Notes: generated by a model from the letters alone, not told the origin. A stretch of 64,000 bases of DNA from Setomelanomma holmii (GCA_010015745.1 ML978206.1:1-64000); one strand, 5' to 3'; positions 31,507 to 43,785 are shown, counted from the stretch's first letter. Numbers and translations: made by a program.

Positions 31507-31917
31507 ATAGACATTATGGATAAAGTTACATAAATGCACAAGAACGATTCGAAGTGATTAATGGTCGCAGTACGGAGACGTGCAGAACAAGGTGGTGTAA
31601 ATTGATAAGACCAGAGTCTGGATAGGTATCTAACATTAGTGAGAAATGCAGCCTTCACTGAACTTCAAACTTCGGGCGAATATGGACAAATTGAACATCC
31701 TGAACAATCCGAAAGCAGCGAGTAGTCCGATGATCCTGCCGGGAACGTACAAGTCGTTGACTCTTCTTCATCAACTTGCCCTTCAAACAAGCTGGCATCC
31801 ATTGCCTCAGGGGTGGCGCGATCGTCACCGTGACGGGTGAGTCTAGTCCTTAAAGATTCTATCTCGTTGCCCGCGAGTGTTGCATGGTCTGATTTTACAG
31901 CCTACTCAATGTTAATG

Positions 31918-32649
31918 TTATGCCTTTGGATATGCACGATCATATTGTACCTTCACAATTTGCAACTCAGTCTTTAGGTTCATATTCTCCGTTGTCAAGC
32001 GCGAGAACTCTTCAGCCCACCGCCCAAGTGTCGCTGTCAGATTGTTGTATGCTGCAGCCCAGCTACGATTATCTGTCTCCAGTTGATCACATCTCTGCAC
32101 TGCCTCAAGCCGCCGTTGCTCAGTGGAGTGGAGCATCTCGCGGATGGTGTTGTGGGACTGGATCTCTGTACGCAAAACTAGTGCTAGCATTGAAGACTGG
32201 TCGGAGTAAGGTGGTAATAGCCACGTTGTATCTCGCTGGTTGTAGATTTCTGATGGCCAGTCTGACATTGACCCTGTGCCTTGATAGCAATGCGGCAAAG
32301 AGTCTGCTGGCGGCCCACATGTAAACGGGGTCATATGTACTCCGGCTGCGCCAATGGCCTCGTCCAACTCCATACCATCCAAATGTGGGTCGAGAACCTC
32401 AGACTGTGATCCTGAGGACGATTGAATGGCCGGCAATGGCTGAGGCTCTGTTGGAGTTGATGCGAATTCTGCCATATTTGCCGCTAATGGCTTCAATGTA
32501 GTCGTTACAACCGGGGACTCTACAACTTCCGGCGCGAAGTTTGCTGGTGAAAGTGTCGACGCAGAGGGTGAGTATATAGGCACAACTGTAGTTTCTGTTG
32601 GACCTTTCGGAAGTAAAGGGTGAAGCGGTCGAGGCATCTTGACGGTCAT
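31918..32649 (-). CDS. Coiled-coil orphan protein, 243 aa
   Basis: ATG at 32649, single exon. The first 100 residues are Pro/Thr/Ser-rich and probably disordered. The C-terminal half has heptad-like leucines and charged residues (HSTEQRRLEAVQRCDQLE and further), predicting a coiled coil at about residues 160-240. The arrangement recalls small bZIP-like or scaffold proteins, but there is no basic DNA-binding region. Family not recognised. Confidence 0.5.
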   Translation of the reverse strand: MTVKMPRPLHPLLPKGPTETTVVPIYSPSASTLSPANFAPEVVESPVVTTTLKPLAANMAEFASTPTEPQPLPAIQSSSGSQSEVLDPHLDGMELDEAIGAAGVHMTPFTCGPPADSLPHCYQGTGSMSDWPSEIYNQRDTTWLLPPYSDQSSMLALVLRTEIQSHNTIREMLHSTEQRRLEAVQRCDQLETDNRSWAAAYNNLTATLGRWAEEFSRLTTENMNLKTELQIVKVQYDRAYPKA

Positions 32650-33217
32650 ACAACGTCTGTTACCCTTAGTTGCCAGGGTGCTCCACGAGAGCTTTTGTGT
32701 CTACGCGATTAGGGCGGACAACGGATCGTGGCGAGTCTACATGAGGATGGTTGACCTTGTAACGATAACCCGATTTCTGATTTGAAGCTCGGTTACGGGG
32801 AGTGGATAATTACGAGGTGGTGGCTCGAAATTACAAATTCACACTTGACTTTTGGAGAACGCCAAAACCGACAGACTGAGTGAAATTCGCACTGCGATTG
32901 TTTCGTGGGGAAATTTCTAAGACATGTGCTGAATGAATGCAGAGGTTAATAATCAAAAATCGAATTTCAAAAATCAAAAAACAAAAGCGGATTTTTGCCT
33001 TCATCAACTGTAATGAGGTCTCCGCATGCTGATCTCATTATTTCAAATCTCGATTCTAACACTGCTCTTCGACGGTGCTGTTTGGCGTTGCTATCTAGGA
33101 TTCTATTTGGTGTTGATGTCTGGCGCGGTTGAGCTCTTCGCGGAAGGATAACTTGAGGTCAATACTGCTTAGTCGGAAACAAACACAACCGTGTCACTGG
33201 ATTTGAGCGCTATTACA
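32650..33217. other. Divergent promoter region
   Basis: This stretch separates the divergent starts at 32649 and 33218. It includes an A/T-rich low-complexity tract near 32950-32990 made of AAAATCAAAAA-type repeats. No other element was recognised. Confidence 0.4.
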
Positions 33218-34392
33218 ATGCATGGCGACCACGTACTTGAAAAGGCTTTTGTGCGGATCCCACGCCCCCAAAGAGTCTTGGATCCTGGAAGACCCCTCGT
33301 TCCGACCAAATCTGCGCTTCTCCAAGCCAATCAGCGTCGAGCCGAGCATTTCTCGACAACACCATCTCCTACCTCAGCGCAAACTGTTCCGTCTTCCAGC
33401 GATTCAGCGAAGGCAGACATAGATTGCGGAGTGCGAAACAAAGCCGTCACCGATGATACAATTGAGATCCCTGATTTGAACGTTTTAGGTCCCGTAATAA
33501 CCTTAGGCACGTTGACGCAGAATAACGTTAAATGGATACTACGCGCACAAAGAGGCCGAAGTGGACTTGTCATGGTCAAGAGACTCGTGGACACTCTGGG
33601 TGTCTCGGAGAAACAGGTCCTAGAGGGACTGAATCACCGTAACATTGTCAAGATCATTCATTCGTTCTATGAGCAAGATCAGCTTTGTCTCGCCATTGAA
33701 TACTGTCGATTTACGCTTGCTGAGATCTTATTTGTTCATCTCAAACTTGAGGAGCAACAGGTTCAGTACATTGCCCGCTCTGTAAGCGCCAGCATGTAAC
33801 TTGTCAGAAAGCAGATTGACACCACTCAGATATTTGACGCCTTGACGTATCTAGGCAAGCATGGGATAGCTCACCATGGATTGAATTCTCAGCAGATTCG
33901 AGTCACACCAGATTTACGTATCGTTGTTGGTGAGTTGCATGCGTTAAGCCCAAGAGACGAGCTAACACAGAACAGCCAATTTCGATCATGCAGTAGTACG
34001 TGATCACGGGACCTATTCTGAACGTGATCTCATAGACTTTGGATTTATACTCCTAGACTGTATGGAGGGCAGAGTACTCTCTGGAGAGCGTAGAGACCAT
34101 CGATTGGTTCAGGAGCGCAGGAGATCTAACAAGGTATTTGGCTTGACTTTCGCAGAGAGGTGGAGTGGTGCGAAACAGTTGATAGACTTCTTGGACGACA
34201 TTTTCATCACAGACCGACCCATCTTCTCAAAATTTATTAAACCAGTAAGTCTAGCGTGTATCAATATGACAGACAGCAAGATGACCTTCTAAGCACCGGT
34301 TTGTTGCGTCTAATCGCGGTCATCATGATTGCTTGAGACGATATATCGAGTTAGTTTCCCTCGAATGCTTTCCTCATTTTGTGCCGGCGTGA
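33218..34392 (+). CDS. Probable pseudokinase, 343 aa
   Basis: Four exons join in phase: 33218-33781, 33830-33929, 33976-34244 and 34294-34392. The introns are 46-49 nt with GTAAGC, GTGAGT and GTAAGT donors. After a disordered head, residues from about 95 show the protein-kinase fold: LVMVKRL with the beta-3 Lys, LNHRNIVKIIHSF and LAIEYC before the hinge. The catalytic loop, normally His-Arg-Asp-x4-Asn, reads HHGLNSQQI and lacks the catalytic Asp. The DFG site reads NFD. Phosphotransfer is therefore unlikely, and a signalling or scaffold role is more probable. It sits in the block with DUF3723-like, patatin and ferric reductase genes. Confidence 0.75.
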
Positions 34393-34648
34393 TCTTTCAT
34401 ATGGAGCAGTTGAGCCGTTTTCGTGGATGTAGAGATACTCATTAAAATCCGATGTTGCACTCCAAAACCTTTGTCTGTGCACAAATAAATCTGTTGTGAT
34501 TGTCCTGATAATGAAGAACAGTTTTCTGAATGTGTGAATTCGAAACATGGTTTCCTTTCGGCTGACAGAGCCGTGCATTATGCAGCCAGCCAGAGTATAT
34601 AACAGCTTGCAGCAACACTGCACTTTATAGTATTCAATCACCATTGCA

Positions 34649-35036
34649 ATGTCTTCCTCGAACAGCAACCAGTATCTCCCGACAATGTCTCCAACTTTGT
34701 CTGACATCGCTGATTATCAGCAAACACTTTCAATCGAAAGTCATCATCTCAAGGATCAGAGGCTTGAAGCTTTAGAATCGGCGGTGAAAGAGTTACAGCA
34801 GTACACAGTAACATTTCTAAAAAATAAACTATGCACTAAACTACTGTAGACGGAACACGACACTGAAAAGAAAGCTGAACAGCGTCACTAAGGCTCTTGA
34901 CGAAAACGAAGAGTGGAAATCTCATGTTATAGAGTGGGCGGAATCTCTAATGACCATGATCTGGGGTCATGCAGAAAGGTCCACAGCATCACGTGTTAAT
35001 GCACTACAAGGTTGGTTGGAAGAGAGTCCCATTTAG
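34649..35036 (+). CDS. Small coiled-coil protein, 112 aa
   Basis: ATG at 34649. Exons 34649-34800 and 34850-35036 are joined in phase across a 49-nt intron (GTACAC donor, ACTAAAC branch site, CTGTAG acceptor). Both exons read as helix with regular hydrophobic spacing (LEALESAVKELQQ, LKRKLNSVTKALDE), predicting a short coiled coil or dimerisation helix. No DNA-binding region is present. Its stop codon (35034-35036) overlaps that of the large convergent gene (35033-35035). Confidence 0.65.
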
Positions 35037-38000
35037 TCGTTGTGTTGCTCTAGACTCCCAACGAGCCCTCTATCAGTCAAAGTTGCTAGTGGTCTTGGTT
35101 TCCATCGGACGTCATTCCCGCTGTCCAGCAATTGAGACCGTGATCGAACTCTTTTCTTATCAGCACTGGCTAGATCACCTCCTGCCCGCTTCTTGTACGT
35201 GACGAGCTCATACTGCCTAAAGAAATCCTCGAACTGTAAGACAGGAGCAAAAAACACTCGATTACCATTTTTCTTGCAGGCATCCAGTAATGTCGAAGCA
35301 TCTGATAAGGACACGGGCAGCTTTCGCCTAACAAGTTTTCCTTCTTCGTTTGACAAGACAACAAAGAAGGCCCAATCAATGCTATCTTCCGTCGTAAGAG
35401 TAGAGAGCTGATATATGAGTATTTGTGTACTGTATGACGTTGGTCGCACCTGTAACAATACAGAAAGGGGTAGAGATGTAGGTTGAGTCCCCAATGGAAG
35501 GAATCGTACATTCAGGTGTGTCGATTGGTCAATCTTTTCATCAATGATGAAACGTAGATCTGAGGTCGACCATATCTCTGGTGTCCAGAATGCGACCAGA
35601 GGCGATTTAAGATCTTTCAAGGGCTGAAGAATGCGCAGCGTGGGATGACGCGGTAGCATACCTGCCCCTTTGTCCTGAACAGTACTAGTCAGATTACTCT
35701 CTGGTTTGGTTTGAGATTGTCGTGCCCGTTCTAGTTCCATCCGTAGGCGTTCTAAGGCTTCGAGAGCTCCTTCTCTTTCCTTGTTCAAATTGGCTAGCTT
35801 TTCCTCGAGTTCAGCATGCGATTTCTGCACTTTATGCAGCTCCACTTGCACAGCTTTGAGTTGTTCTGGAGCGCTTTGAGCCATATGATCAAACTCCCTT
35901 CTTAGTTCGGTCTGAGACTTTTGCGATTCCTGGAGTTTCCTCTGCACATCTTCGAGCTCTCCCTTAGTCTTTTGACAATCGCGAATGGCATTCGCGAGCT
36001 GATCCACGAGATGAGGCTGGACCTGATCGTGAGGTGAGGCTCCAAGGGTAGTATTCTCATACTCGGGCCCAAAGATCTCGTTGACCTCAATATCATCCGA
36101 ATCCAACTTCTCCTGCAACACTGATTTCTCAAGTAGGCAGGCTTGCAACTCATCCTTTACACGACGCATCTCTTGCATCTCATTGTATCTTTCTGAGCTC
36201 AAGCGTGATATGCATTGGACTTGTTCTGAGGCGTCTATTTCCAATCGCAAGATTTTCGCTTCGAGTGTCATGACTTTATTCTCCAAGTGATCTTTCTGTG
36301 CAATGTGGTCGCGTGTCATTGTTTCACTGCGAGACGTGTTCACTGTCGCCAATTCATGTTCAAGCTCACTTATTCTTTGCGACCTGTTCTGGAGTTCCGC
36401 ATCAAGTAGGGCAAATTTCTCTACTGCGCTAGCTTCGAGACTCCTCCCTCTTGCGTCACTGGCTCTTAATTGAGCTTTAAGCTTCTCAATCTCGTCGTCA
36501 CGCAAATTGCATGCACTTTGTAATGTTGGCTCTACAGCAGCTGCGTCTGGCTGTGCGAGCAACAGACGCCACGACTCGTTAAACTCGCGCTCGAGCTTGA
36601 CATATATATACGTAAGCAATGAGACGGTATCACATTCTACGGGAAACACTTACGTTGGGAATGAAAGGTCGTAAGAAGGCTTCAAATATGTTCCGCTTGA
36701 CAAAGAGCGGAGTGACCTCTTCCCCATGTTGTACTGCATCGTAGAATATAAACGGAAACAGTCTTGCTCGGTCATTCTCATAGTCATTGTCAAATGGTCT
36801 TCCACTTCGTCTCTCCATAGGCAAATGGTCGCTACTCGTGAACGGTAAACTTTGACAGACTAGTGGCCCAGAGCTCTCCTTTACCTTGCGTAGGTCGTCA
36901 GTCCAGTCTGCAACTTTCAAGGAAAGTTCTAGGGTTTTGCTCGTCCTAAATCCCAGTTTGTACGCTAGAAATCCAAGCTGCTCAAGTCTTGTGGGATCAT
37001 GATCTCTTCTTATACGTTTAGTTTTTCGTGACTCAATACGTGGCTTGATAGAAGTGAGTTCGGCAAAATATCGTGAGCATGCTAGCCACAGCTGAGTGTA
37101 GGCTAGTCTCATACCTGTATCTTCATCTCGGATCTTTTTCAGGTGTAAGTATACATCCTCGGAATGCTGTGCCACTATTTCAGATGGCGGCCAGTAGTTA
37201 GCGCTGAACGCACGCCAGAGTGGTCTCTTCTCGGTACAGTCTAAGAGTGATTTTAGGATCAAACTACATGGTTCGAGATACTTCTGGTCCTCAAAGAAAG
37301 TTCGAAGTGTCGGAATGAGGGCATTCTGCGAAATGATATTCCGAAGGATGGTTTTTCTAGCATCTTCGTCCTTCACGGACGCAAAGATCTCTCTTCTTGC
37401 CATTAGAGACTCGACGATCTTGCGATCTTGAGAAGAAACACCTGGTACGAGTGATTCAAGCTTAGATACCGTTGATTCATCGACAAGACTACGGTAGCAT
37501 TCCGGGACCATGGACTCCCAAGATCTTTTGATGTGTGCCAGGTAACTGAACAACTCCTACAAACATCAGTCTTTCTTAATTTGAGATCTGGGGGAAATTT
37601 ACCTCGCGGCATCGCAGACCATGCATTCGATGCAGTGTGCCAAGTTGAATTGGAGGCCAAAGTCCAGTAAAATGCAGCAGCTCGTCGAAAGCATTAATAA
37701 GGAGTTTTGGCTGTGATATGTCGTTATACTTGCTACTGTGAATGAGTTGCCGGAGATCCTTCTTCTTGGTATCGCTCAGTCGTGCCCACCATTTGTTCTC
37801 TTCCTGAGAATTGCGACTTCGTGCGTAGACTCGGATGTTACGAAATATGGTTCCATCGGAATAACATTGCTCATGAGCATAGGACTCGTACACATGGGTC
37901 CTAAGATCATTCAAAAAGCCTAAATGTTAAGACTCATCCACAACGTATTCCAATGACAACTCACTTTCTTCGACATATAATTTGACAACCCACCATCTAT

Positions 38001-38382
38001 CGTTGTTGTCGAGATGTTTTCGCGCAGCAAAGATCCTGTGCATGCCATTCAAACATTGTATGCTATTGTCAACTTCCAGACGGAGAACGTCATCAACGTC
38101 TTGTGGTGGACGACTTGAGGATTTCTTGAAGCTCACTAGATCAGAGCCAGCCTGACTGATAGCCAATGCCAAGCACTCTCGACTAATGAGACCCTCGACG
38201 TAGTTATCTTCCTCTAATCTGCGACAGCCCTCTAATTCAAAGACACTCTGTAGGCGTGTCACAGCTTTCTCAGACAATGTGCGATGCTCTTTTCGAAGAG
38301 CAGTCTCGAAACTCAGCTTTCCTAGATCTATGCGCGCAATACCTGCAAAACTTTTGGCTTTCTGGGCGTCAATAGACTGCAT
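35033..38382 (-). CDS. DUF3723-like protein, 1066 aa
   Basis: Four exons join in phase: 38382-37965, 37919-37603, 37556-36654 and 36595-35033. The introns are 45-58 nt. I recognise the N-terminal half as the fungal DUF3723 family. It begins MQSIDAQKAKSFAGIARIDL, has the ParB-like LNGMHRIFAARKHL and DRWWVVKLYVEE segments, then NKWWARLSDTKKKDLRQL, then a helical region with FFEDQKYLEPC. Known members are this length or longer and end in coiled coils, as here (about residues 560-820, many Glu/Gln/Leu heptads). The last 200 residues are globular with a basic tail. Biochemical function is unknown, but these genes recur as cargo of Starship giant transposons. Family call is by memory of the pattern and should be verified. 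Confidence 0.8.
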
Positions 38383-38574
38383 ATTGTGAAGGTCGATCGG
38401 TTGATGGAGTACCTAGTGTCAAGAACTGCCTGTGTTTGTGGACGTTTATGCCGGAACAGTGCCATCTCAATAGCAGATTTCAATTCTCATAACCGAGATC
38501 TCTGGTTTGATTTCTGTACGCTTCAGTGTACTCATTCATTCTTTACGTCCAAGCTGGGGATATTGTTTTTGAAT

Positions 38575-38596
38575 TTCGAAATTTCGAAATTTCGAA
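38575..38596. promoter_or_regulatory. 22-bp palindrome of TTCGAAAT repeats
   Basis: The stretch reads TTCGAAATTTCGAAAT and continues for six more bases to a perfect 22-bp palindrome with an 8-bp internal period. It lies about 65 bp upstream of the ATG at 38662 and some 190 bp upstream of the divergent start at 38382. It could be a heat-shock-type or other dimeric regulator site (TTC/GAA blocks), but no regulator is identified. Confidence 0.4.
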
Positions 38597-38661
38597 TTTG
38601 TCATGCGTCACTCTCGATCACTTATAAAATACACCTCGGACTTTGGTATTCCTAACAAACG

Positions 38662-41600
38662 ATGCCTTCGCATCCCTGGCTGAGCGTGACGCAGAATGAC
38701 CACAATATCACATTATGGACTCACAAACCCCCTTTCAGCAATACATCCGACTTGGGAAACACTTCATCATCCATCATTACCCTAATAGGAAAAGCCGAAA
38801 AGTCACGCTTTTTGGGCAGGCTTCTGAAGTATGCGAAGCCTCTGGAGGAACATGGCCAAGTCCGTATAATCCATGATGAGAATGAGAAAGATTCACAACC
38901 TGCAAGCATGATATTCGACTGCGAAATCACGTCGTCAACGAGCTGTGGATTCAGACCGGATTCAGCGAAATGTGCACCCCATACCGTGGAGTGGTTCCGG
39001 GAAGAGCAACCGTCTCCCACAATCTTCTCTGACTACATTATTTCATATGTTTTAGCACCAGTGTCTAGTGTACTGTGCTTCTTCGCGGTTGACATGGACG
39101 GTTTGTCTGGTGTAATACGTCGTCTGGCCGACCAGGCTATGTTACCAAAAACACACAATGCGCCACACAGTACTCTTCCTAGAGTTTTAATAATTGTAGA
39201 AACAATGTCTAGGTCACCTGAAAAGTCCAATAAATCCGTCGAGGACCTTGTGATACACGAAATGGTTCGGTCGAAATCTCCATCCAGTATCGAAGACGCA
39301 AGCCGACAACTTGAGAAGAGCTTCCATAGCATCCACGTCGTGAACTTCAGGAAAGGCTCCAGTCAGCGATCCAAAGCAGCAAAGCTTTACAAAAGACTAA
39401 AGATGCTTCAGCAGAACGTCTACTGGGCGCGTCGAACCAGCAGTTACCTGTTTATCGACCGTCATGTCAATATCTTCCTTTCTCGATTAGTTACCAAATT
39501 CTGCCAGAAACGAGAATGCTTCGATTTCTTGAGGGAAGCATGTCCGAACCAATTCGACGGAAGTCAGTTAAAAGAACACATCGAAGAGTGTCTCAGTCTT
39601 CTACCTGGTCAGAATTGGCTATGGAAGGTTGTCGCTCCGTTACTTGCTTCAGCTTTTTGCCTTGCAAGTTATCCACCTGGATCTCACAGTAAGTCATAAG
39701 GCACCATTGATGACACTGACTAACTTTTGTTCCGATTTTCCCCCATTGGCTGTCTTCGAAACCTTCTTTGCTGTGTCTTGCAAGCAAGCGATTTGCGCTT
39801 ACTCAAATGACGCCAACCTGCAAAATAGTTTCATCACCGCTATGACTGTTGCAATGGAAGAGAATTTCCGACAATTAGATTTCAACTGCACAACACAGAG
39901 TTCGCTGAGTCAGCACTCAGAATGTCTGCGGAGTCTATGGCCTCACCTTGCTCGAATAAAGAGTTTCCGATCATGCTTTTCTTGTTTCATGTTCATGCCT
40001 GAGAAAGTATTCGATTGTGGCCACGCAATCTGTAACGTTTGCGTGCGACGTTTCGGTCAACGATCGAGTGAAGGCCATCATGACTTCAGTATGGACTGCT
40101 GCATTCTGTGTGGATCAATTCAGCCCGCACTCAAAAGTACCTTTCGTCTGACCCCACCTACCGCAGGTATCCGCGTCTTGTGTGTGGATGGTGGCGGAGT
40201 TCGCGGTGTCATTCCCCTTGTTTTCCTGCAGCATCTCGAGCAAGAAGTCAAGTTCTTAGGATGTTCCATACGGGATATGTTTGATTATGTTTGTGGAACC
40301 TCTGCAGGTAAGAGACTCCGCGCCATTATGAATTCGTGATCTTCATATCTAACCGATGTCAGGTGGTCTCATTGCAATGGGGATATTCCTAATGCAATGG
40401 GACACCTCCCAATGCCTTTCCAAGTTTGAAGAGATATCAAGCAAAATATTTCATGCAGAACGCGAGAACGTCTCGTGGTCACAAAAGATCCAACGATTAG
40501 TACGGGTCTGTCTACAAGATCATCGCTATAATTTATCACCAATTGAGAGAGCGTTCGTCCCAATAACGGGATCGGCAGCCACAATGTTCAATCCATTGCG
40601 GTCTGATCTCAAGATTGCAGTGACAGCTACCAGCGTACGCGCCAACCGCCCCTGTGTAATCTCGAATTACAATGGAGGTCCAAGATCTGATGACAACAGT
40701 AAGAGCAAGTCGTTCGAAAAGTTGTTGAATAGCACTAATATACGACCTACAGATTATAGTCATGTACGAGCTGCTAGACGATGCCATGACATCCGCATCA
40801 GCGACGCGTAAGTCTTTGCTTGGTGGCCACTCGCAGCTACTAAATCTAACCAACCGCAGTGCAGCTTGTACATCTGCGGCTCCTTTCTTCTTCAAGTCTA
40901 AAGATATCGACAATCTAGACACCTTCCAGGACGGAGGCCTTCGACATAATTGTCCGGCATTTTTAGCCAGTTGGGAATGCGGAATACTGTGGCCAGATAA
41001 GGGTCGAATGTTCGAATCAAATAGGAGCCAAGTAGATCACCTTGTTTCTCTTGGTACGGGAACTTCATTGTCCCAGAAATATGAGATCGGGCCGCACACG
41101 CCAGTCAAAGACCGGTTTTTCCATAGACTAGTGGGCAACTACAAGTGCCATCTGGACGGAGAGGAACAGTGGAGAACTTTCAAGCGATGTATCCCACTGG
41201 AGGCACGGGATCGTTACTTTCGTCTCAACGTGCCTCTCCGTGGTTGCGAACCGGCTCTTGATGATGTTGCTGCAATGCAGCACCTCAAGATTCTAGCGCA
41301 AGCCCATCTGCTCACTGACGCTCAAGGGTCCCTGATCAAGAATACCATGATAGCTTCTTGTTTCTATCTCGAACTCGATAGCATTAGCCCACTAGAAGGA
41401 GGTTCGTTTCAGTGTCAAGGAACCATATTTTGTCGCCTTTCCCTCGACATACCTGGTCGCAGAGCCTTGAACCAGGCTCTGCTAAAGTCACACGCCTTCT
41501 TCGTTGTCAATGGTCATGGGTTTCCGTGTGCACGATCTCTACAAAAAGGCTCTCCGATGTTCCGAAGCTCTCTGGACTTCATTGTAAAGAGCATGGATGA

Positions 41601-41790
41601 CAAAGTAGAAGTGTGCATCACAGGCGTTACAGACCAACCCACAGTAATTAGTGGTATGCCAACACACGCAAGTGCCTTGATGAAGGCCCAAAGTATGGGC
41701 CTACCTTTCGGTTGCATCAATCACACGGTCCTCGAAAGACCATTACCACTAAAACCAGCTGGATGCAAGCGCAAGATAGGTGATATATGA
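38662..41790 (+). CDS. RING-finger and patatin-like phospholipase protein, 955 aa
   Basis: Five exons join in phase: 38662-39688, 39789-40307, 40363-40698, 40753-40807 and 40860-41790. The introns are 52-100 nt. Residues 1-345 are an unassigned helical region. About 405-451 form a RING-like zinc finger with C-F-S-C, then C-G-H-A-I-C-N-V-C and C-C-I-L-C. From about 470 the patatin domain follows: oxyanion loop DGGGVRG, nucleophile Ser514 in CGTSAG, and the catalytic Asp near 670 in FQDGGLRH. The Ser-Asp dyad is intact, so lipid-acyl hydrolase activity is plausible. Patatin-like proteins in fungi occur in NLR-like and heterokaryon-incompatibility proteins and as Starship cargo. It sits head to head with the DUF3723-like gene, 279 bp apart. 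Confidence 0.85.
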
Positions 41791-42020
41791 ACATTTCAGA
41801 CCATACTGGGAGAGGACATTGTACAAAGTAGTTTGGATAGAAGCACGAAGACAGTATGCTGATTTCAAAGCGTTGAATGAATGACAGATAATGTTATGTG
41901 TTATTTACTGCTATATCAAAACAATATGACGCCCTTTCTCGTCAAGGAGTGACTGTTGAGATAGACCGTAGGGACCGGAATAAATGCTTAGATATGAATT
42001 ACTAATTCCTCTGGAGAAGA

Positions 42021-43140
42021 TTAATTTGTCCTCCGGGTGCGGCCCTTTGGGTTTTGTGCTTTACTAGTTGCCTTCGACTTTCGTACCTTCCTCGTTCTTG
42101 GAACTTCAAGCATATGCCGAGGGCGCAAGGGAAGAACCTCGTGTGGCGCGTTATCTTGAAATGAAGTGTTGTTGTAGTCGGTCATCTGGCCCATGTCGTA
42201 TGCTGCGTACGGGTTGGTTCCGGGAACATCCATCTGATGCCCATGATGCGTCCCAACAGGCAATGATGAACCATGATCCAGAGAGTATGCTCCAAGGTTA
42301 GCTCCAAGACCTGTTTGTCCAAGTTCAGGATGGCTCTGAACCTGGAGTTGGCCGGACAAACCGTTACTCGGGTATGGATTGAAAGGTGGGTACATTATGG
42401 GGGGGCTTTGGTACTGTCCCAGATGAGCATCTCCATTGTCTGTTCGCCTACGTTTTGGCGATGGGCGTCGTTTGTCGGGAAATTCGAGGAGCGGAAGCCG
42501 GAGATTCTGCTTGGCGTTGCTTCGTGGTTGAATGTATGAGTCATCATCATCCTCATCCGAATTCTCGGTTTCCTCGTCAGCGGTCTCTGCTCCTTCACCT
42601 TCCTCTTCTGCGTCGTCTTCTTCAGAAATCCCTTCGTCCTCATCCATATCCGGGGCATTTTCTATGCCTGGTATGGCAATAGGGTCCCGGAACAGCGAAG
42701 AATGGGTTGATCCCAGGATATCCTCAGTCACTGTTGTTTCGATCTTGGGCGGTGTCACCGGTTGCAGCGCCTTGGCATTGTTCTGCCAGTCGAGGAGGGC
42801 AAGCGTTTGCTGGTCAACTGTGCCCATGCTGGTGTTCGAATCGGTGTTGCTAGCCTTTCGCTATCTTGCTGTTAGCGAACAGATTCTCTTTGCTGCAATA
42901 TGCACCTACAAGCGCTTCCAAGCTTGGAAACCAACGAGCTCCATTCTCATTAAGGTGAGAACGAAAGAAGGAGATTTCATCCCTATACTCGTATATGATC
43001 GTGACATTCGCATTATGTTGAAATTGGTTGCAGAGATGGGTGATCATCGTCCGGACCTTTCGGTCAATACCTTGTCGACGTCTTTGATAGAACTCTCGGG
43101 ATTTGTCGTTCTTAGACGCTTTCTCGGTTGCTCGAACCAT
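42021..43140 (-). CDS. MADS-box-like transcription factor, 354 aa
   Basis: Exon 1 (43140-42910, ATG) and exon 2 (42854-42021) join in phase across a 55-nt intron with a GTAGGT donor, a GCTAAC branch site and a GAAAG acceptor. The first 75 residues resemble a divergent MADS/SRF box: a basic helix (REFYQRRRQGIDRKV), then the strand region (ANVTIIYEY) and a Trp-containing end. A long acidic run of Asp and Glu and a nuclear-signal-like RPSPKRRR follow. The C terminus is Gly/Gln/Pro-rich and ends in a basic segment. Fungal MADS-like proteins of this type act as transcription regulators. Divergent from the ferric reductase gene; the two share about 645 bp upstream. Confidence 0.6.
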
Positions 43141-43541
43141 GGTTGGATTGTCGAATTGTCGGCCACAAGGGCTGAAGTAGGTATTTTCCGTGGTGTTTAT
43201 GAGTTACAAGAAATGCAATTGAAGTACCGATGGAAATAGTCCAAGGTACATCTCATGAAGGAAGTATTTATAAAAACATCTGGCATGTCTATTAAAAGTG
43301 TGCTCTCAATTGAAAATGGTATGGCCGGCCCCGCTCGCCAGGAATGTCGTGATAGTGCCGCCCGCGCGCTTAATATCGCTCAAAGGATTCAGTGTCGACT
43401 TTACAGTATACCCAATGTAGATAAGACGAGAAATTAGCTCAAGAGGTTGTCAAATCATTTGTCCTGCCTTAAGCGCTGATAAATGTAAGGTGCGCGAGTG
43501 CCGCCAACGCGCAGTAGCGTGACAACTGGGAGGCCTGTATC

Positions 43542-43560
43542 GCTAGCGGCTTGCGCTAGC
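43542..43560. promoter_or_regulatory. Inverted repeat in a shared divergent promoter
   Basis: GCTAGCG (43542-43548) and CGCTAGC (43554-43560) form a perfect 7-bp inverted repeat with a 5-bp spacer. It lies between the divergent MADS-like and ferric reductase starts and could be a dimeric regulator site. It could equally be chance. Confidence 0.3.
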
Positions 43561-43739
43561 ATCTACCCTGTAGACATAGTTCGAAAATTGATTACTCGCA
43601 ATTCATGATCTGATCGTCACTACCCGAAACCAAAAACAGAGTATCTTCTTGTATTCCATTAACCACATACCGTATCATCAATGTGACTAACCATTCCTTC
43701 TTATCGTGCTGTGTGTCTTCAAAGACTAATTTGCAATGG

Positions 43740-43749
43740 TATATAAAGG
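43740..43749 (+). promoter_or_regulatory. TATA box of the ferric reductase gene
   Basis: TATATAAAGG lies 37-46 bp upstream of the ATG at 43786, a good TATA consensus. It is close to the start codon, so the 5' leader would be very short. Confidence 0.5.
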
Positions 43750-43785
43750 CAACAGTGCATTGAGCGACCACGTGCTGATGAAGAC

